A stretch of 64,000 bases of DNA, taken from NCBI GenBank assembly GCA_945910005.1, contig OX246737.1, positions 81,875,477 to 81,939,476 of the forward strand, given 5' to 3'. Source of the stretch: Isoperla grammatica. Lineage: Eukaryota > Arthropoda > Insecta > Plecoptera > Perlodidae. Position numbers and translations under genes: made by a program. The number at the start of each line of letters is the position of its first letter. Position 1 is the stretch's first letter. This document shows, one piece after another, positions 34,522 through 45,141 of the stretch. The notes under the pieces were generated by a model. That model did no database searches. It was not told the origin of the DNA and worked only from the letters and a program-made list of their open reading frames with translations.

Positions 34522-34734
34522 TGTAGTGTATAACTTAGCACAACAACAACCACAACCTTAAACTTGTAACAGTTGGTTAACATGCATAACATAACAGGCA
34601 GCGCCCAACCGGAAGCGGCATCTGTTGTAACCACCGGCTGTAAGTGTCAAGACAATAAAAGTGATCTTCAATCAATCAGCATCAGTTTCTCTTTACATAT
34701 ATTCCTCATCCTTGAAAGATAACAAGATACTACA
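34522..34734 (+). repeat. 3' LTR
   Basis: 213 bp, 212 identical to the 5' LTR, ending GATACTACA. It is followed by the GTACC duplication (34735-34739). Confidence 0.95.
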
Positions 34735-35395
34735 GTACCAACTGGAATTAAAATTTTCAGTTGATTAGCAACACTTCATGGTTCTCAGTTAAATTACAGC
34801 CCGGCTCTACTTTGGGCTTTAGGATTTATTTTCTTATCTAGTATTGGTGGATTAACCGGAGTTGTTTTAGCTAACTCTTCTGTTGATATTATCCTTCATG
34901 ATACATATTATGTTGTAGCTTATTTTCATTATGTTCTATCTATGAGAGCTGTATTTGCCATCATGGCAGGTTTTATCTAATGATACCCATTATTTACAGG
35001 ACTTAAAATAAACCCACTTTGATTAAAAATTCCATTCACTATTATATTTAATGGGGTAAATATAACATTTTCTCCTCAACACTTCCTAGGATTAACGGGC
35101 TTGCCCCGACGATACTCAGATTATCCTGATGCCTACACAGCCTGAATGTAGTTTCTTCTGCTGGATCAACTATTTCACTTATTGATGTATTATTTCTTAT
35201 TTTTATTATTTGAGAAAGTATGATTTCCAATCAAGTTGCTTTATTCCTTATTCAAATAAGTTCAATCGAATGATATCAAAACTTTCCCCCCGCAGAACAT
35301 GGTTACGCTGAACTTCCTATTTTAACGGGCACATACAGAGGGGAAGCTCATAATGCATAAATTATTGTAATATGTTCAATTAATTGATTTTAAAT
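34735..35395 (+). pseudogene. cox1: cox1 fragment, right part (numt)
   Basis: It resumes cox1 exactly where 30056 stopped ([18 protein letters not shown]). It then has [40 protein letters not shown] and, from about 35065, [20 protein letters not shown]. It ends with IEWYQNFPP-EHGYAELPIL. His-to-Tyr (AYFHY) and Gly-to-Arg (SMRAVF) changes and small indels mark relaxed constraint. Confidence 0.93.
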
Positions 35396-35426
35396 ACTAA
35401 TTTTTAAATTTCCCACAATTTTATCC

Positions 35427-35493
35427 TCCCATTGTGGCAGAATAGTGCAATGGATTAAAGCTCCAAATATGGGAGAGTTTCTCCTCATAGGGA
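35427..35493 (+). pseudogene. trnL2: trnL2 (mitochondrial tRNA-Leu, UUR) remnant
   Basis: The body has GTGGCAGAATAGTGCAATGG (D-arm region), then GATTAAAGCTCC (anticodon arm region) and a paired T-arm-like GAGAGTTTCTC. The acceptor stem TCCCATT/ATAGGGA is mismatched in the middle. Its place between cox1 and cox2 is diagnostic of pancrustacean mitochondrial order. As a nuclear copy it is not functional. Confidence 0.75.
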
Positions 35494-35496
35494 TAA

Positions 35497-35945
35497 TTTA
35501 TTTTTTAATTTTATTAAAAACCATTGGCAACCTGAGCAAATTTGTCTTCAAGATAGAGCTTCCTCTATGATAGAACAACTAACATTCTTTCATGATCACG
35601 CTCTTTTAATTCTAATTCTAATTACTACACTGGTTAGCTATATTATGACTACAATATTTGTTATTCTTTCATCAACCGGTTCTTGTTAGATGGTCAAACT
35701 ACTAAAATAATTTGAACAATTCTGCCGGCAGTTACCTTGATTTGTATTGCTCTGCCTTCTTTACGACTTCCCTATCTATTACATGAAGTAATAGATCCTG
35801 CCCTAACTCAAAATAATCGGGCATCAGTGGTTTTGAAGTTATGAATATTCTGACTTTATAAACGATGAATTTGACTCTTATCTAATTAACTTATCCCTTA
35901 TCTAATTCCTTATCATGAAATAAATAATGATGGATTCCGTTTATT
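35497..35945 (+). pseudogene. cox2: cox2 fragment (numt)
   Basis: Pieces of cytochrome c oxidase subunit II: LQDRASSMIEQLTFFHDHAL (about 35548), LRLPYLLHEVIDPALT (about 35761) and, after a duplicated TTATCTAATT, SYLIPYHEMNNDGFRLLE (35876-35943). Stops and indels are frequent. The sequence stops mid-gene at about 35945 and switches to nad5. Confidence 0.9.
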
Positions 35946-35949
35946 AGAA

Positions 35950-36490
35950 AAATAATAAAACGCTCCCTAATCATTGACCAGCTAACAAAACATTAAATCG
36001 AATTAACAGATAAACCCCTGCTGTTATTAGTGATGAAAAATGGACTAAAGCCGAAACAGGAGTTGGAGCAGCTATAGCCCCAGCTGTGCTATAGCTGCTG
36101 GGAGTCAAGATGAAAAGCGAATGTGTGCACTTTTTGTTATTGCCGCCACGACCACTAAAGCCCCAATCACTCTTATTTCAAAACTTTCACGACTACATCC
36201 TCAATAATAAATATAATTTCAACTCCCAAAATTTAATATTCAAGCAATTGCTAATAATAATGCAACATTACTAATTTGATTAGATAAAGCCGTCAATATA
36301 ACCGCATTATATTATGACTTTACATTTTGATAATAAATGACCAAGTAATAAATAAGAAACTTATCTCAAACCATCTCAACCTAATAAAATACTAATAATG
36401 TTAGGACTAATAATTAAAAACATTATAGACAAATCAAATATCAAAACTAAAATAATAAATCGATTAATTCTTAGACCTCCCACTACATTG
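35950..36490 (-). pseudogene. nad5: nad5 fragment (numt)
   Basis: The minus strand in mitochondrial code gives [46 protein letters not shown] and FSSWLPAAMA. After a short duplicated insertion come [21 protein letters not shown] and [11 protein letters not shown]. This is NADH dehydrogenase subunit 5, on the strand opposite cox1 as in arthropod mitochondria. It is truncated at both ends. Confidence 0.88.
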
Positions 36491-38243
36491 TTGGGGAAAA
36501 GTAGCTGCATTATGTATTTATTAGTAAGATTTAGAAATAAAATGTGTATAATAAGCTACATAATTAATGATTATTTGACGCCACTAAACTGTCAAGAGAT
36601 AGCGCTGGCGTTCCTTATTCATTCTGCGCATTACACATTAATTATACATTCATTACACATTCATTTTCTGCGCCATGTTAGTTTCAACCATTTCTCAGCC
36701 AAGGTCTACTTGATCTCCGCCTAGCGGACTCGCAACTTGCGAGTACGACGAGTCTCAGCTATTACAGGCGGAGATTTAGTAAACCTTGTTCTCAGCAATT
36801 CAGGGAACCAGTTTAACCAAATACCGTACTTGTAAGGTATTTGGTTTAACAACACCTGTACATTAATTCCTTTTGTAACCACCAGAATGCATATAATCTA
36901 TTTTTAGTGCCGTATTATTTTTAGTCAGAATTACTACTTGAATGCATAGTTGAGAGCATAGTGAGCACTAACCTTGATTCATCCCTACTTTATGGAGACG
37001 CTTACAGTGATGCCAGTGATGCATTCTTGTATTCGACTAGTGTTTACTGAAGTAGAACACAAGACTAGAAGCTGTGTTCGCAACTCTTGTCTGATGGTGA
37101 GGGTAAGATAATACAGTATTCTAATCATTTGGCGCATGCAGCTACACAAATCAAAGCGTCACCGTCTCCTGTTTGTGTCAAACGGTACACGCGATAACAC
37201 AGCTTGACAAACAGATACTAAACAGCAATCAATTGTTAGTCGCATCCAACTTGAATTGCTCTCCGCATTCCATACAGGCCTACACAGCTCAGCATCCCAG
37301 GGGTAATTAGTAGGATTGGTCACGTGACGAGAACCCAGCTGGTGCGACATTCCGTTGCATGACCCTGAAACGGAGGGTTGTTATAACGGAGGGTTATAGT
37401 TGTGAAATCTTATAAGCGAGCGTCTCCATTAGACCTTTATGGCACTTCGTTCTGTTTTTTTTTTTTTTCTTATGTCCGTCGATAGCGGTCGAACGGAACG
37501 TCCGATGAACTTGAAATTTGGACCATCCACAAGCCTCAATGTGGATTGAAGGTATATAGTTTTGAGGCAAAATCTTTCGAAACGTTACAAAGTTACACCA
37601 TAGTTACTGCAAAATATTTTTCTGGAACAACGAGATACCCATATTTTTAACAGATTTTTCCGGTCACGAATATGTTCATGTTATGGCAATCTGATAAATA
37701 TTGGTAAAGTTACACAAAAGTTACTCGAAAATATTTTTCTGAAACACAATAATAGCAAAATGTGAGGTGACTATCTTATAGTAAATTTTTGTCCGATCAC
37801 GAATATACTAACATAAACGCGATTCGATACGTATTTGAGGCAGAAATTACATTTCAAATGCTGTCAATAACTGTTAGTAACGGTGGCGGACCGCGGCGAA
37901 AACACTAGACAGAGTGACAACAAAAATTCTTAGCAACTCACATTGCACTGCATTCAACAATATCGGGAATTATAATAGCTATGGAAATTAGAAACATTTT
38001 GCAATGTGCATTCTTGAATTGTTGTTTTTATTAGCTTTGAGATATTTTCGCAAGAACGTTCGTAGATATGGACGCGCTCGCTTATCAACGCGTCCAACAG
38101 AGCGTTTTCCTATAGTATGTAAGTAAGCTTGTCATGAACGAGACAGGCATTTTGCTTTAACGAGATGTTGACATTATACAATCCAACGCTGAACTCGGGA
38201 TCAGTATAAAAGAAGCATTGACAAAAAAAACATTAATGATGAT
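36491..38243. other. No gene; imperfect duplication at 37560-37860
   Basis: A T-run lies at 37456-37469. From 37575 to about 37850 two diverged copies share AAAGTTACAC and AAAATATTTTTCTG (37575-37630 and 37705-37745), followed by CACGAATAT (about 37665 and 37798). Otherwise unremarkable AT-rich sequence. Confidence 0.45.
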
Positions 38244-39347
38244 TACGCTTTAACAATTACGTAGATGGAGTAGCGGTGACTACGCTTTAACAATTACGTA
38301 GATGCAGTAGCGGTGACTACGCTTTAACAATTACGTAGATGGAGTAGCGGTGACAACGCTTTAACAATTACGTAGATGCAGTAGCGGTGACTACGCTTTA
38401 ACAATTACGTAGATGGAGTAGCGGTGACTACGCTTTAACAATTACGTAGATGCAGTAGCGGTGACTACGCTTTAACAACTACGTAGATGCAGTAGCGGTG
38501 ACTACGCGTTAACAATTACGTAGATGCAGTAGCGGTGACAACGCTTTAACAATTACGTAGATGCAGTAGCGGTGACTACGCTTTAACAATTACGTAGATG
38601 CAGTAGCGGTGACTACGCTTTAACAATTACGTAGATGCAGTAGCGGTGACTACGCTTTAACAATTACGTAGATGCAGTAGCGGTGACTACGCTTTAACAA
38701 TTACGTAGATGGAGTAGCGGTGACTACGCTTTAACAATTACGTAGATGCAGTAGCGGTGACTACGCTTTAACAATTACGTAGATGGAGTAGCGGTGACTA
38801 CGCTTTAACAATTACGTAGATGCAGTAGCGGTGACTACGCTTTAACAATTACGTAGATGCAGTAGCGGTGACTACGCTTTAACAATTACGTAGATGGAGT
38901 AGCGGTGACTACGCTTTAACAATTACGTAGATGCAGTAGCGGTGACTACGCTTTAACAATTACGTAGATGCAGTAGCGGTGACTACGCTTTAACAATAAC
39001 GTAGATGCAGTAGCGGTGACTACGCTTTAACAATTACGTAGATGCAGTAGCGGTGACTACGCTTTAACAATTACGTAGATGCAGTAGCGGTGACTACGCT
39101 TTAACAATTACGTAGATGCAGTAGCGGTGACTACGCTTTAACAATTACGTAGACGCAGTAGCGGTGACTACGCTTTAACAATTACGTAGATGCAGTAGCG
39201 GTGACTACGCTTTAACAATTACGTAGATGCAGTAGCGGTGACTACGCTTTAACAATTACGTAGATGCAGTAGCGGTGATGACGCTTTAACAATAACGTAG
39301 ATGCAGTAGCGGTGACTACGCTTTAACAATAACGTAGATGCAGTAGT
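38244..39347. repeat. 37-bp minisatellite, about 30 copies
   Basis: The unit begins TACGCTTTAACAATTACGTA and ends GTAGCGGTGAC. Identity is very high. The main variants are GATGGAG versus GATGCAG, alternating through the first six units (a 74-bp pattern) and recurring irregularly later. Rare variants are TGACAACG, AACTACG and AATAACG. Because 37 is not a multiple of 3, no long ORF crosses it. Confidence 0.97.
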
Positions 39348-39663
39348 TGTGTGTTAAAATACGGGTAATATTGGCTACAGAACTGGTATAACTGTTCCAG
39401 TGTGAAGTGTATTCTTTAATATTTGCTCTTGAGTGTATATTATTATTGAGTGAAATAAATTACAATGAACAAGGAGTACATGCTGTTGACTAATTGTGTT
39501 GTTAAATGTTTGTGGGTAAAGACTTATTTGTTATCTTCGTTTTATGTTAGGTACCTTATAATGGTGTAGTTACAAGATGCTATAGTTACCTACATTTCTC
39601 ATACTCCCTAAATGTAATAGTGGTTGAAAAAGAGCCCAGTACTAATGTCCAATACGAAAATAA

Positions 39664-39924
39664 TGGTTTATTTCGGTATTCAAAGAAGAGAATAAAATCG
39701 CATTTACCTTCATTTTATATCTGCTAGAAAGTAGAGATTGCGATGACATTATTTCTTATATTGAGTGCATTCCCACTGAGGAACTAAGAAATTACTGGGA
39801 TCATTTTGCATTTTATAATGCTTCGAAGTTATGGGGAAACGTTGAATTAAGGACATATTTTAAGTGGCTAATAATGACCTACTCAATCACAATATCATCG
39901 ATACAATGGGCACCTACCATGGTT
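39664..39924 (+). pseudogene. Coding-like fragment of unknown origin
   Basis: An 86-codon frame without ATG, bounded by TAA at 39661 and a stop at 39924. It contains KEENKIAFTFILYLLESRDC and IPTEELRNYWDHFAFYNASK, a composition far more protein-like than surrounding frames. In an overlapping frame GTYHGLKVVPDGTCGRG continues past it (39908-39960), so a frameshift may lie near 39890. I do not recognise the family; a mobile-element or viral remnant is possible. Confidence 0.35.
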
Positions 39925-40189
39925 TAAAAGTCGTTCCGGATGGTACATGTGGTAGGGGCCCTTGTTTTTAGCGTATGCCACCAAGCGATGTGGTTTAGAA
40001 TCTCGCATAAGGCATCGTTATTTTTATGTAACTGTTCTATCTTCGACGTATCACAACTTGTCATACCGAATAGCATGATTGCAATAATGGAGACTTAAGG
40101 TGAAGGTATCTAGGTAACTTAACTTTTTTAAATAAAGTTTTTTTGATAAAGGTTGATAAATATTGATATAATGTCTGCAAAAAGTGGTT

Positions 40190-40927
40190 TAAAAAAATTA
40201 CACTTTCATTTTGTACGTGTACCGATAGCTTCAAAAGTCTTTACGTTCATGTAACAGCACCTCTAGACCATATTTGTCAAGTACACGAAAATGTAGTATG
40301 CTATAGGTTGCTATTTTAGGAATGATGGTATACAATTTTAAAACACAATTATGTGACAAGCTTTTTTTAATGAATTTTTTCGTGTCCCGGTGAAAAGGCA
40401 CTTGAGTATATGCTGTTTTTACTATTCCATAACTTAATTATGAAAAGAGTCACAAGCAATAAAGTGCATATCATGCGCTCGTCCCTTATTTTACCAAAAT
40501 GCTTGCTGTCTCAAGCTTACGTAAAAAACTTTTCGAGTGTTAGTGAACTACGTACACGGATGTAAAGCGCACCAGTTTGCTCGTGGCGCAGTCCAGCCGT
40601 AACTACATTACGGGTCTAGACAGGTAATTTGCGCAAAGAAATTGTCTCCTTGTGTCCTAGCACTGCTCAACAGCAGTTGAGAACGCACATGTACAGATGC
40701 AATCCAAGTATTGGAGGGAAACATGACACCAAGTAAGCGGAGCGGCGCCTCGTTGGGCGTGACCTTGCTTTGACCAGAGCCAGCGCTCGACTGAGATCAG
40801 AACGAACGCGCGGAGGTCGGTCGGAGTTGTGGTAGTGGGGGGGAGGAGGAGAACACTTCATACGTCACACTAACGCATTTACAAGTAATTCCTAGCAAAA
40901 GTGTTTTTTCAGGGGGGGGTAGATTAA
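40190..40927. repeat. Dispersed repeat, inverted partner of 63268-64000
   Basis: About 735 bp match, in inverse orientation, the sequence at 63268-64000. Examples are GTACGTGTACCGATAGCT (about 40214), GGAGGGAAACATGACACCAAG (about 40711) and the G-run plus TAGATT at 40913-40927. Both copies end inward at the same G-run, so that is a true repeat boundary. The other end lies beyond the window on the right copy. No protein is encoded. Confidence 0.9.
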
Positions 40928-41343
40928 CCTTAAAGCAACAAGATACATATGATCGTCAAAAGTTCGAAATTTCCGAAGTTCATGAAGCAACGGAAAAGCA
41001 CGTAAAGCAACGGTAAAACGTAGTTAACACTAGGAAATACATGTTTTGAATAATGTTATTTGTTGGTGAGATAGCTATTCGTAAAATGGCAAACTGCTGG
41101 ATAACCTCACTTTTCTAGCGGAATTCGTATAACATACGCTTATGGTAAACGAATGGCCCAGTGTAGGTAGATTGTGATGGGTCAAACTAGTGAGGTCAAA
41201 CCTTGGATAGAAGGGGGACAGGGTTGTTGACAAAACATACAATTAATTACTTCCTACACTAAATTTATGCAATTTAAAATGGGTTTATTGCCCAAATGAA
41301 CCATCAGGTATACTAAATTTATGAAAGATGAAAATGTTAATAC
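40928..41343. other. No recognised feature
   Basis: AT-rich spacer between the dispersed repeat and TTAA-element copy 1. Confidence 0.4.
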
Positions 41344-41990
41344 TTAAAGGGATAGTCAGATGAAGAACTACTAAAAAATCACCAATTTCCATGAAATTCA
41401 GTTATGTGTAAAATACAATTGATATAGGTTGCTTCAATGCAAGAAAAAAAATAGTGAACAATTAGCTATTCTACTAGATTCCCTTCGGCAGCTCTTGCTG
41501 CATTTTTCTTCTAAAGCGTAGTGCAACTGTATCGGTTCTGAGGTCGCTGGCGCCTTCCCGATAGACAGAGGACTCAACGAGACCAGCCCGCGCTCCGCGA
41601 AACGCTCGGCGACTGCGGACAGAACCGCTCAAAACAGATTGCAACTTTTCTACACATCATGTCACAAAAAAATTAATTGCAGGGTATTTTGTAGAAGTAC
41701 ATGTTCGTACTAAGAAGCATGTTATCGGTAGAGAAACGATGCACATTAAACCTCTTGATCGATTTTTGATCAGTGCCCTATTTTAGCGGTGATTTTACTT
41801 TCTCAAGGCAACATTTTTTTTAGATGGGAATTACCATGAGAAAAGTTGCTCGGTGCTACTTGGTAGCAACAAACCAGAAAATCGCGTTTTCTTTAATTTT
41901 TTAACCACCTGCTTTTAAAGTATGGTATCTTTTAGTCATGTTTTTTATATTTAAAGGGGGACATCTACAAATGGTAGTTCTTTAGTTTTC
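41344..41990 (+). mobile_element. TTAA-type non-autonomous element, copy 1
   Basis: It begins TTAAAGGGATAGTCAGATGA and shares almost its whole length, including CATGTTATCGGTAGAGAAACG and GGTGCTACTTGGTAGCAACA, with copy 2 (52259-52941). The right end is diverged (TTCACCCGACTACG where copy 2 has TTCATCTGACTAAC). No ORF of its own. Confidence 0.8.
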
Positions 41991-42019
41991 ACCCGACTAC
42001 GTATACGTCAATCCAGTCT

Positions 42020-42610
42020 ATTCAACATGTATTATTGTCCTCCCCCAGAAGGGGTACTCGACTCTGCGTCGATGGTGCCCGGTGACCGTAGAAACCCACC
42101 AGGAAGCCGTAGGGTCCCACGGTGGAAGCTCCCTCGAGGCGGTAGGGGGGTAGACAGTCCTCTTGTGGTCGCCGCCTGCAGTAGGTCCTTGGTTCGGTGG
42201 ACGCGCAGCGTCGAAGACAATCCCGCGCGTACACAGTTCTTTGTTCTGAATATCCGTGTGGGCACACTGCACAGTCACTACACGACACAGTCGCGAACAC
42301 GCACAAGGCGAGAGTCGAACACAGTTCGAGCGAGAGCCACGAGGTTGGATTACACGGACACAGTTCTGATTTGAATACCCGTGTGTGGGCACACTAAACA
42401 CAGTCACTCTAGGTCTGCACGACACAGTCGCGAATACGCGCGAGGCGAAGGTCGAACACAGTCCCACCAAACCCACGGTGACCGCCCAGTAAACCCTACG
42501 AGAGACGTCCGTCCTCGAGGGCCTCCACACTCCCACTGCCCGCCGAAGCAGCCCCCTCACGTTGACCACTGGGCGGGTTAGCCTCGAACCCCCCGCCATT
42601 TGGAAACAAC
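42020..42610. repeat. GC-rich island with a tandem duplication
   Basis: Two copies of a ~128-bp segment start near CACAGTTCT (about 42232 and 42359). They share GACACAGTCGCGAA and GTCGAACACAGT. The whole 590 bp is CpG-rich. A 200-codon minus-strand ORF and shorter frames on both strands are explained by composition and show no domain. A promoter-type CpG island is possible. Confidence 0.5.
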
Positions 42611-42957
42611 GCTTCCACAATGTTTAACACAATGCATCTGTTGATAACTGTTAATAATAACAAAGTTATAAAATAGGGTCTACAATTAATATTCCTAGTG
42701 CGTTATAATGAAACCTTAAGATAACTTAATTAACTAAACATTCTACTGGGGGTGGGGCAAGAGTCAGGCACGGGAAATAGGGACCAATGGGGTGGCAGGT
42801 TGTCTTACAAGATAGGCATGTATAAATTACAGACCTTATGGCTTAGATACAGTGGGCCACTCGTTTGCCACTACGGTGAAACCTTCAGTATGTTTCCCCT
42901 CCAAAACTGCTGGATTTGCAACAGTCTGCCGCTTGTGGCCCATAAGCAACTGGCAGC

Positions 42958-43749
42958 TTGTGGCAAGCTTTTGGTAACTGTGCCAAAGCCAAAAGCGGGC
43001 CACGTGCGCATAAACATCACATGGCCACAAGCTCAACTGATGGCTTTACAACAGTTTGTCATTCGATTGCCATTCGATTTTGCTACTTGGGTAGGGCCAG
43101 TCCTTCGTTTTACATGTTTTCGAAAACTAAAGAGGCGACTGGAAAAATTAGAATCTTGGATGCTACGCTATTCATTAAACAAGTAGAAATCAGCTCGCAA
43201 AAAGCTCTAGCGATTGAGAAACATTTACTAAAACATACTGCAAACTAGCATATCAATAGAGTAGAAGTAACAAATTTAACTATTCCCAAAGGTTCAAACT
43301 ATGTGAACCTAGACAATGTCATACAAGGACCTATTCCCAAGTACATCATTTTCGGTCTCGTCAAAAATGAAAGTTTTGTAGACACTTATACCTCTAATCC
43401 CTACCAGTTTATTCATTCCGATTTGGCAAACATTGCCGTCTTTGTGAATGGTGTTACTGTTAACGATCCCGTCAAATGTAATTTTAAACACGAGGGACTG
43501 ATTGCCGCCGCTTATCAAACTCTGTTTTCGGGGACAGGTATTCATCATCAAAATCAAACACATCTGATTACGAAGCACATGTTTTACTATGGTTACACCC
43601 TCTTTGCCTTTGATAACAAATCATGCGCTCTGAGAAACGCACTCAAGTTGGCAATATGGTTGAATTTCGACTATCTCAAGAAACAACACGTGAATTGTCC
43701 GCACCCGTCGGAAAGACACGGCGTTAATTTTCTTCTCGGAAAGTATTGA
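42958..43749 (+). pseudogene. Polinton/adintovirus-type capsid-like (F54H12.2-like) remnant
   Basis: One frame (positions 1 mod 3) reads through KIRILDATLFIKQVEISSQK to a stop (TAG 43246-43248). It then continues in the same frame with YVNLDNVIQGPIPKYIIFGL, DTYTSNPYQFIHSDL, FKHEGLIAAAYQTLFSGTGI and FYYGYTLFAFDN. I recognise this series as the C-terminal half of the proteins named F54H12.2-like, which occur with Maverick/Polinton and adintovirus-type elements and are thought to be capsid proteins. The N-terminal half is missing or unrecognisable, the frame is broken by the stop, and the C-terminus (from about 43630) diverges. It is an old copy and cannot make a whole protein. No polymerase, integrase or ATPase of such an element is visible nearby. 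Confidence 0.65.
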
Positions 43750-43785
43750 AAACCGGCGAATACATATGCAAAGCATCAGTCTGCG

Positions 43786-44385
43786 ATGAAGCTCTCAACA
43801 GTCAACACCGACGCTGTGAATACCTCGTCTACAATGGAGGTCTCACCTGAAGATGAACATGAAGTCTCACCGATAAACACCCGTCGCATTCGAAGAGCGA
43901 AACCTGTAAGGTTCATTAGCATTCTACACCGAGTATTCTTCTTGAACCCTGGACATTCGGCATACGTGTCTATTGGAATATACCCCGAAAAAGACTTTGA
44001 CTCGTTGGTAGAGATTGGGCGGGTCAATGGCCCGTACGTTCTCTTGAATCCTGCAATGTGGGGGGCTCTAGTAAACGAGCTGCACGAAAAGACGAATAAC
44101 AAGTATGACACGATCTCGATAAAAAGGGTCGTCAGTCTTGGCAAACCGTGCGTCGTCATTAAAACGGACTTTTGGTCTGTGCGCCTTTCAGAAGAAGAAG
44201 TGAACAATCTAATAAAATATTTTGTCTGTGTGACAAGGCAATCGTTAAAATATGAACTGTTTAGAAGTGATGTCCAGAAATATTATTCTCTAATTAAATC
44301 TAGTACTGAGTACGTAACACCTGAAGTGATTTCAGCGTGCATTGACTATGAGATTCTTTTTGACGAAGTAAAAGCAATAGAATAA
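43786..44385 (+). CDS. Unknown 199-residue protein beside the capsid-like remnant
   Basis: An intact ATG-to-stop ORF, 36 bp after the capsid-like frame. It has a Thr/Ser/Glu-rich N-terminus (1-30), a basic NTRRIRRAKPVRF patch (31-43), then a mixed alpha/beta-like region (YVSIGIYPEKDFDSLVEIG; VLLNPAMWGALVNELHEKT). No signal peptide, membrane segment or cysteine motif is visible. I do not recognise the family. Its intactness next to a broken capsid-like frame, and balanced codon use, suggest it may be a conserved accessory gene of the same element or an independently kept gene. Confidence 0.5.
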   Translation: MKLSTVNTDAVNTSSTMEVSPEDEHEVSPINTRRIRRAKPVRFISILHRVFFLNPGHSAYVSIGIYPEKDFDSLVEIGRVNGPYVLLNPAMWGALVNELHEKTNNKYDTISIKRVVSLGKPCVVIKTDFWSVRLSEEEVNNLIKYFVCVTRQSLKYELFRSDVQKYYSLIKSSTEYVTPEVISACIDYEILFDEVKAIE

Positions 44386-44483
44386 GTGTTGTCTGGATAA
44401 ATAGCAAATATACTTGAATGATGTTGATTCTCAAGTATAATTCCTTTCTATAGTGCTTAGTTGTTTTTACTATTTGTCAAGCT

Positions 44484-44597
44484 ATTAATTAAATTTCATA
44501 CTTGAAAGATGTTTGTCAAGTATCATTGAATAACGTTAATTCTTATCTATAATGCTTAATTAATTAAATTTCATACTTGAAAGATGTTTGTCAAGTA
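44484..44597. repeat. 75-bp spaced direct repeat upstream of the secreted gene
   Basis: A 39-bp segment beginning ATTAATTAAATTTCATACTT occurs at 44484-44522 and 44559-44597 without change. The same CTTGA/TCAAG words recur in inverse form around it. It lies 115-230 bp upstream of the gene start at 44712, so it could be a promoter-region duplication. Confidence 0.7.
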
Positions 44598-44711
44598 ACA
44601 TGTATGTACTAACATGATGAATACAAAATAACTCATACTGTATAACGTATTTTTTCTTTAAAAACGTCGAACGATTCTCTCCGTCTCTCAGTCTCTAAGC
44701 GAACGTCGAAG

Positions 44712-45141
44712 ATGAAGTATCTACTTCTAATTTTTTTTATGACTCAGGTCGTCTTTGCCTGTAAGTAAATGGATACTACTTAAAATAAAACATTAACTCG
44801 TGTAAGGTAATCACTTTACTATTTCGTTTTTAGTAAACCAAATCGAAACTGGAGACGGAGAGAAAAGATCGGCTGAAGAATTTAAACTCCTTGCTCGTAT
44901 CAACCTGAATATCATTCCTAGATCCCGTAGAGATGAAAAACAAGACAATAGCTTTCACTCCAGAGGTAGCCTTTATCCTATACCTAATATTACTAAGGTA
45001 AATACGGACAATGGAGAATCTCTAGAGTTGAGTACTGTTGTTGGAGGAGTTGTTCAGATAAACATACGTGGGCCACAAAAAATGAAGCGTACCTCCCCTC
45101 CTCGTTGTCCCAAAAAAAATAGTAAACAATGCAACTGCTAA
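44712..45141 (+). CDS. Two-exon small secreted protein (118 residues)
   Basis: Exon 1 (44712-44760) encodes MKYLLLIFFMTQVVFA, a clear signal peptide. It ends at a consensus donor (T/GTAAGT). The 73-bp intron (44761-44833) ends TTTCGTTTTTAG. Exon 2 (44834-45141) stays open in the joined phase for 102 codons to TAA. The mature part has an early dibasic site (GEKR/S, about 26-29), an R-S-R-R site (about 46-49), a hydrophobic STVVGGVVQI patch, and a basic C-terminus with three cysteines (PPRCPKKNSKQCNC). The dibasic sites suggest a processed precursor. An A-run of eight (45112-45119) lies just before the stop; in the next frame the sequence remains open to 45235. Family and role unknown. Confidence 0.65.

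Larger units (their letters stand above)
30057..34734 (+). mobile_element. Young Ty3/gypsy LTR retrotransposon inserted in cox1 of the numt
   Basis: A 4,678-bp element with 213-bp LTRs (TG...CA), GTACC target duplications, primer site, a gag-pol ORF split by a one-base frameshift, and a purine tract. The LTRs differ at one base (A/T at about 30071 versus 34536), so the insertion is recent. All domains from gag to integrase are present. The protein is of the kind often annotated as K02A2.6-like in invertebrates. Confidence 0.96.
29338..36490. other. Nuclear mitochondrial insertion (numt): cox1 - trnL2 - cox2 - nad5, cut by a gypsy element
   Basis: About 2.5 kb of mitochondrial sequence (29338-30056 and 34735-36490). 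It reads in mitochondrial code with many stops and indels. Gene order and strands (cox1, trnL2, cox2 plus; nad5 minus) fit the pancrustacean mitochondrial map, but cox2 jumps straight to nad5 at about 35945; atp8, atp6, cox3 and nad3 are missing. The insertion is therefore a rearranged or internally deleted copy. Confidence 0.93.

Noticed and set aside
42018..42620. 200-codon minus-strand ORF
   Set aside because: CpG-rich duplicated DNA gives several overlapping open frames on both strands; no domain or consistent codon pattern.
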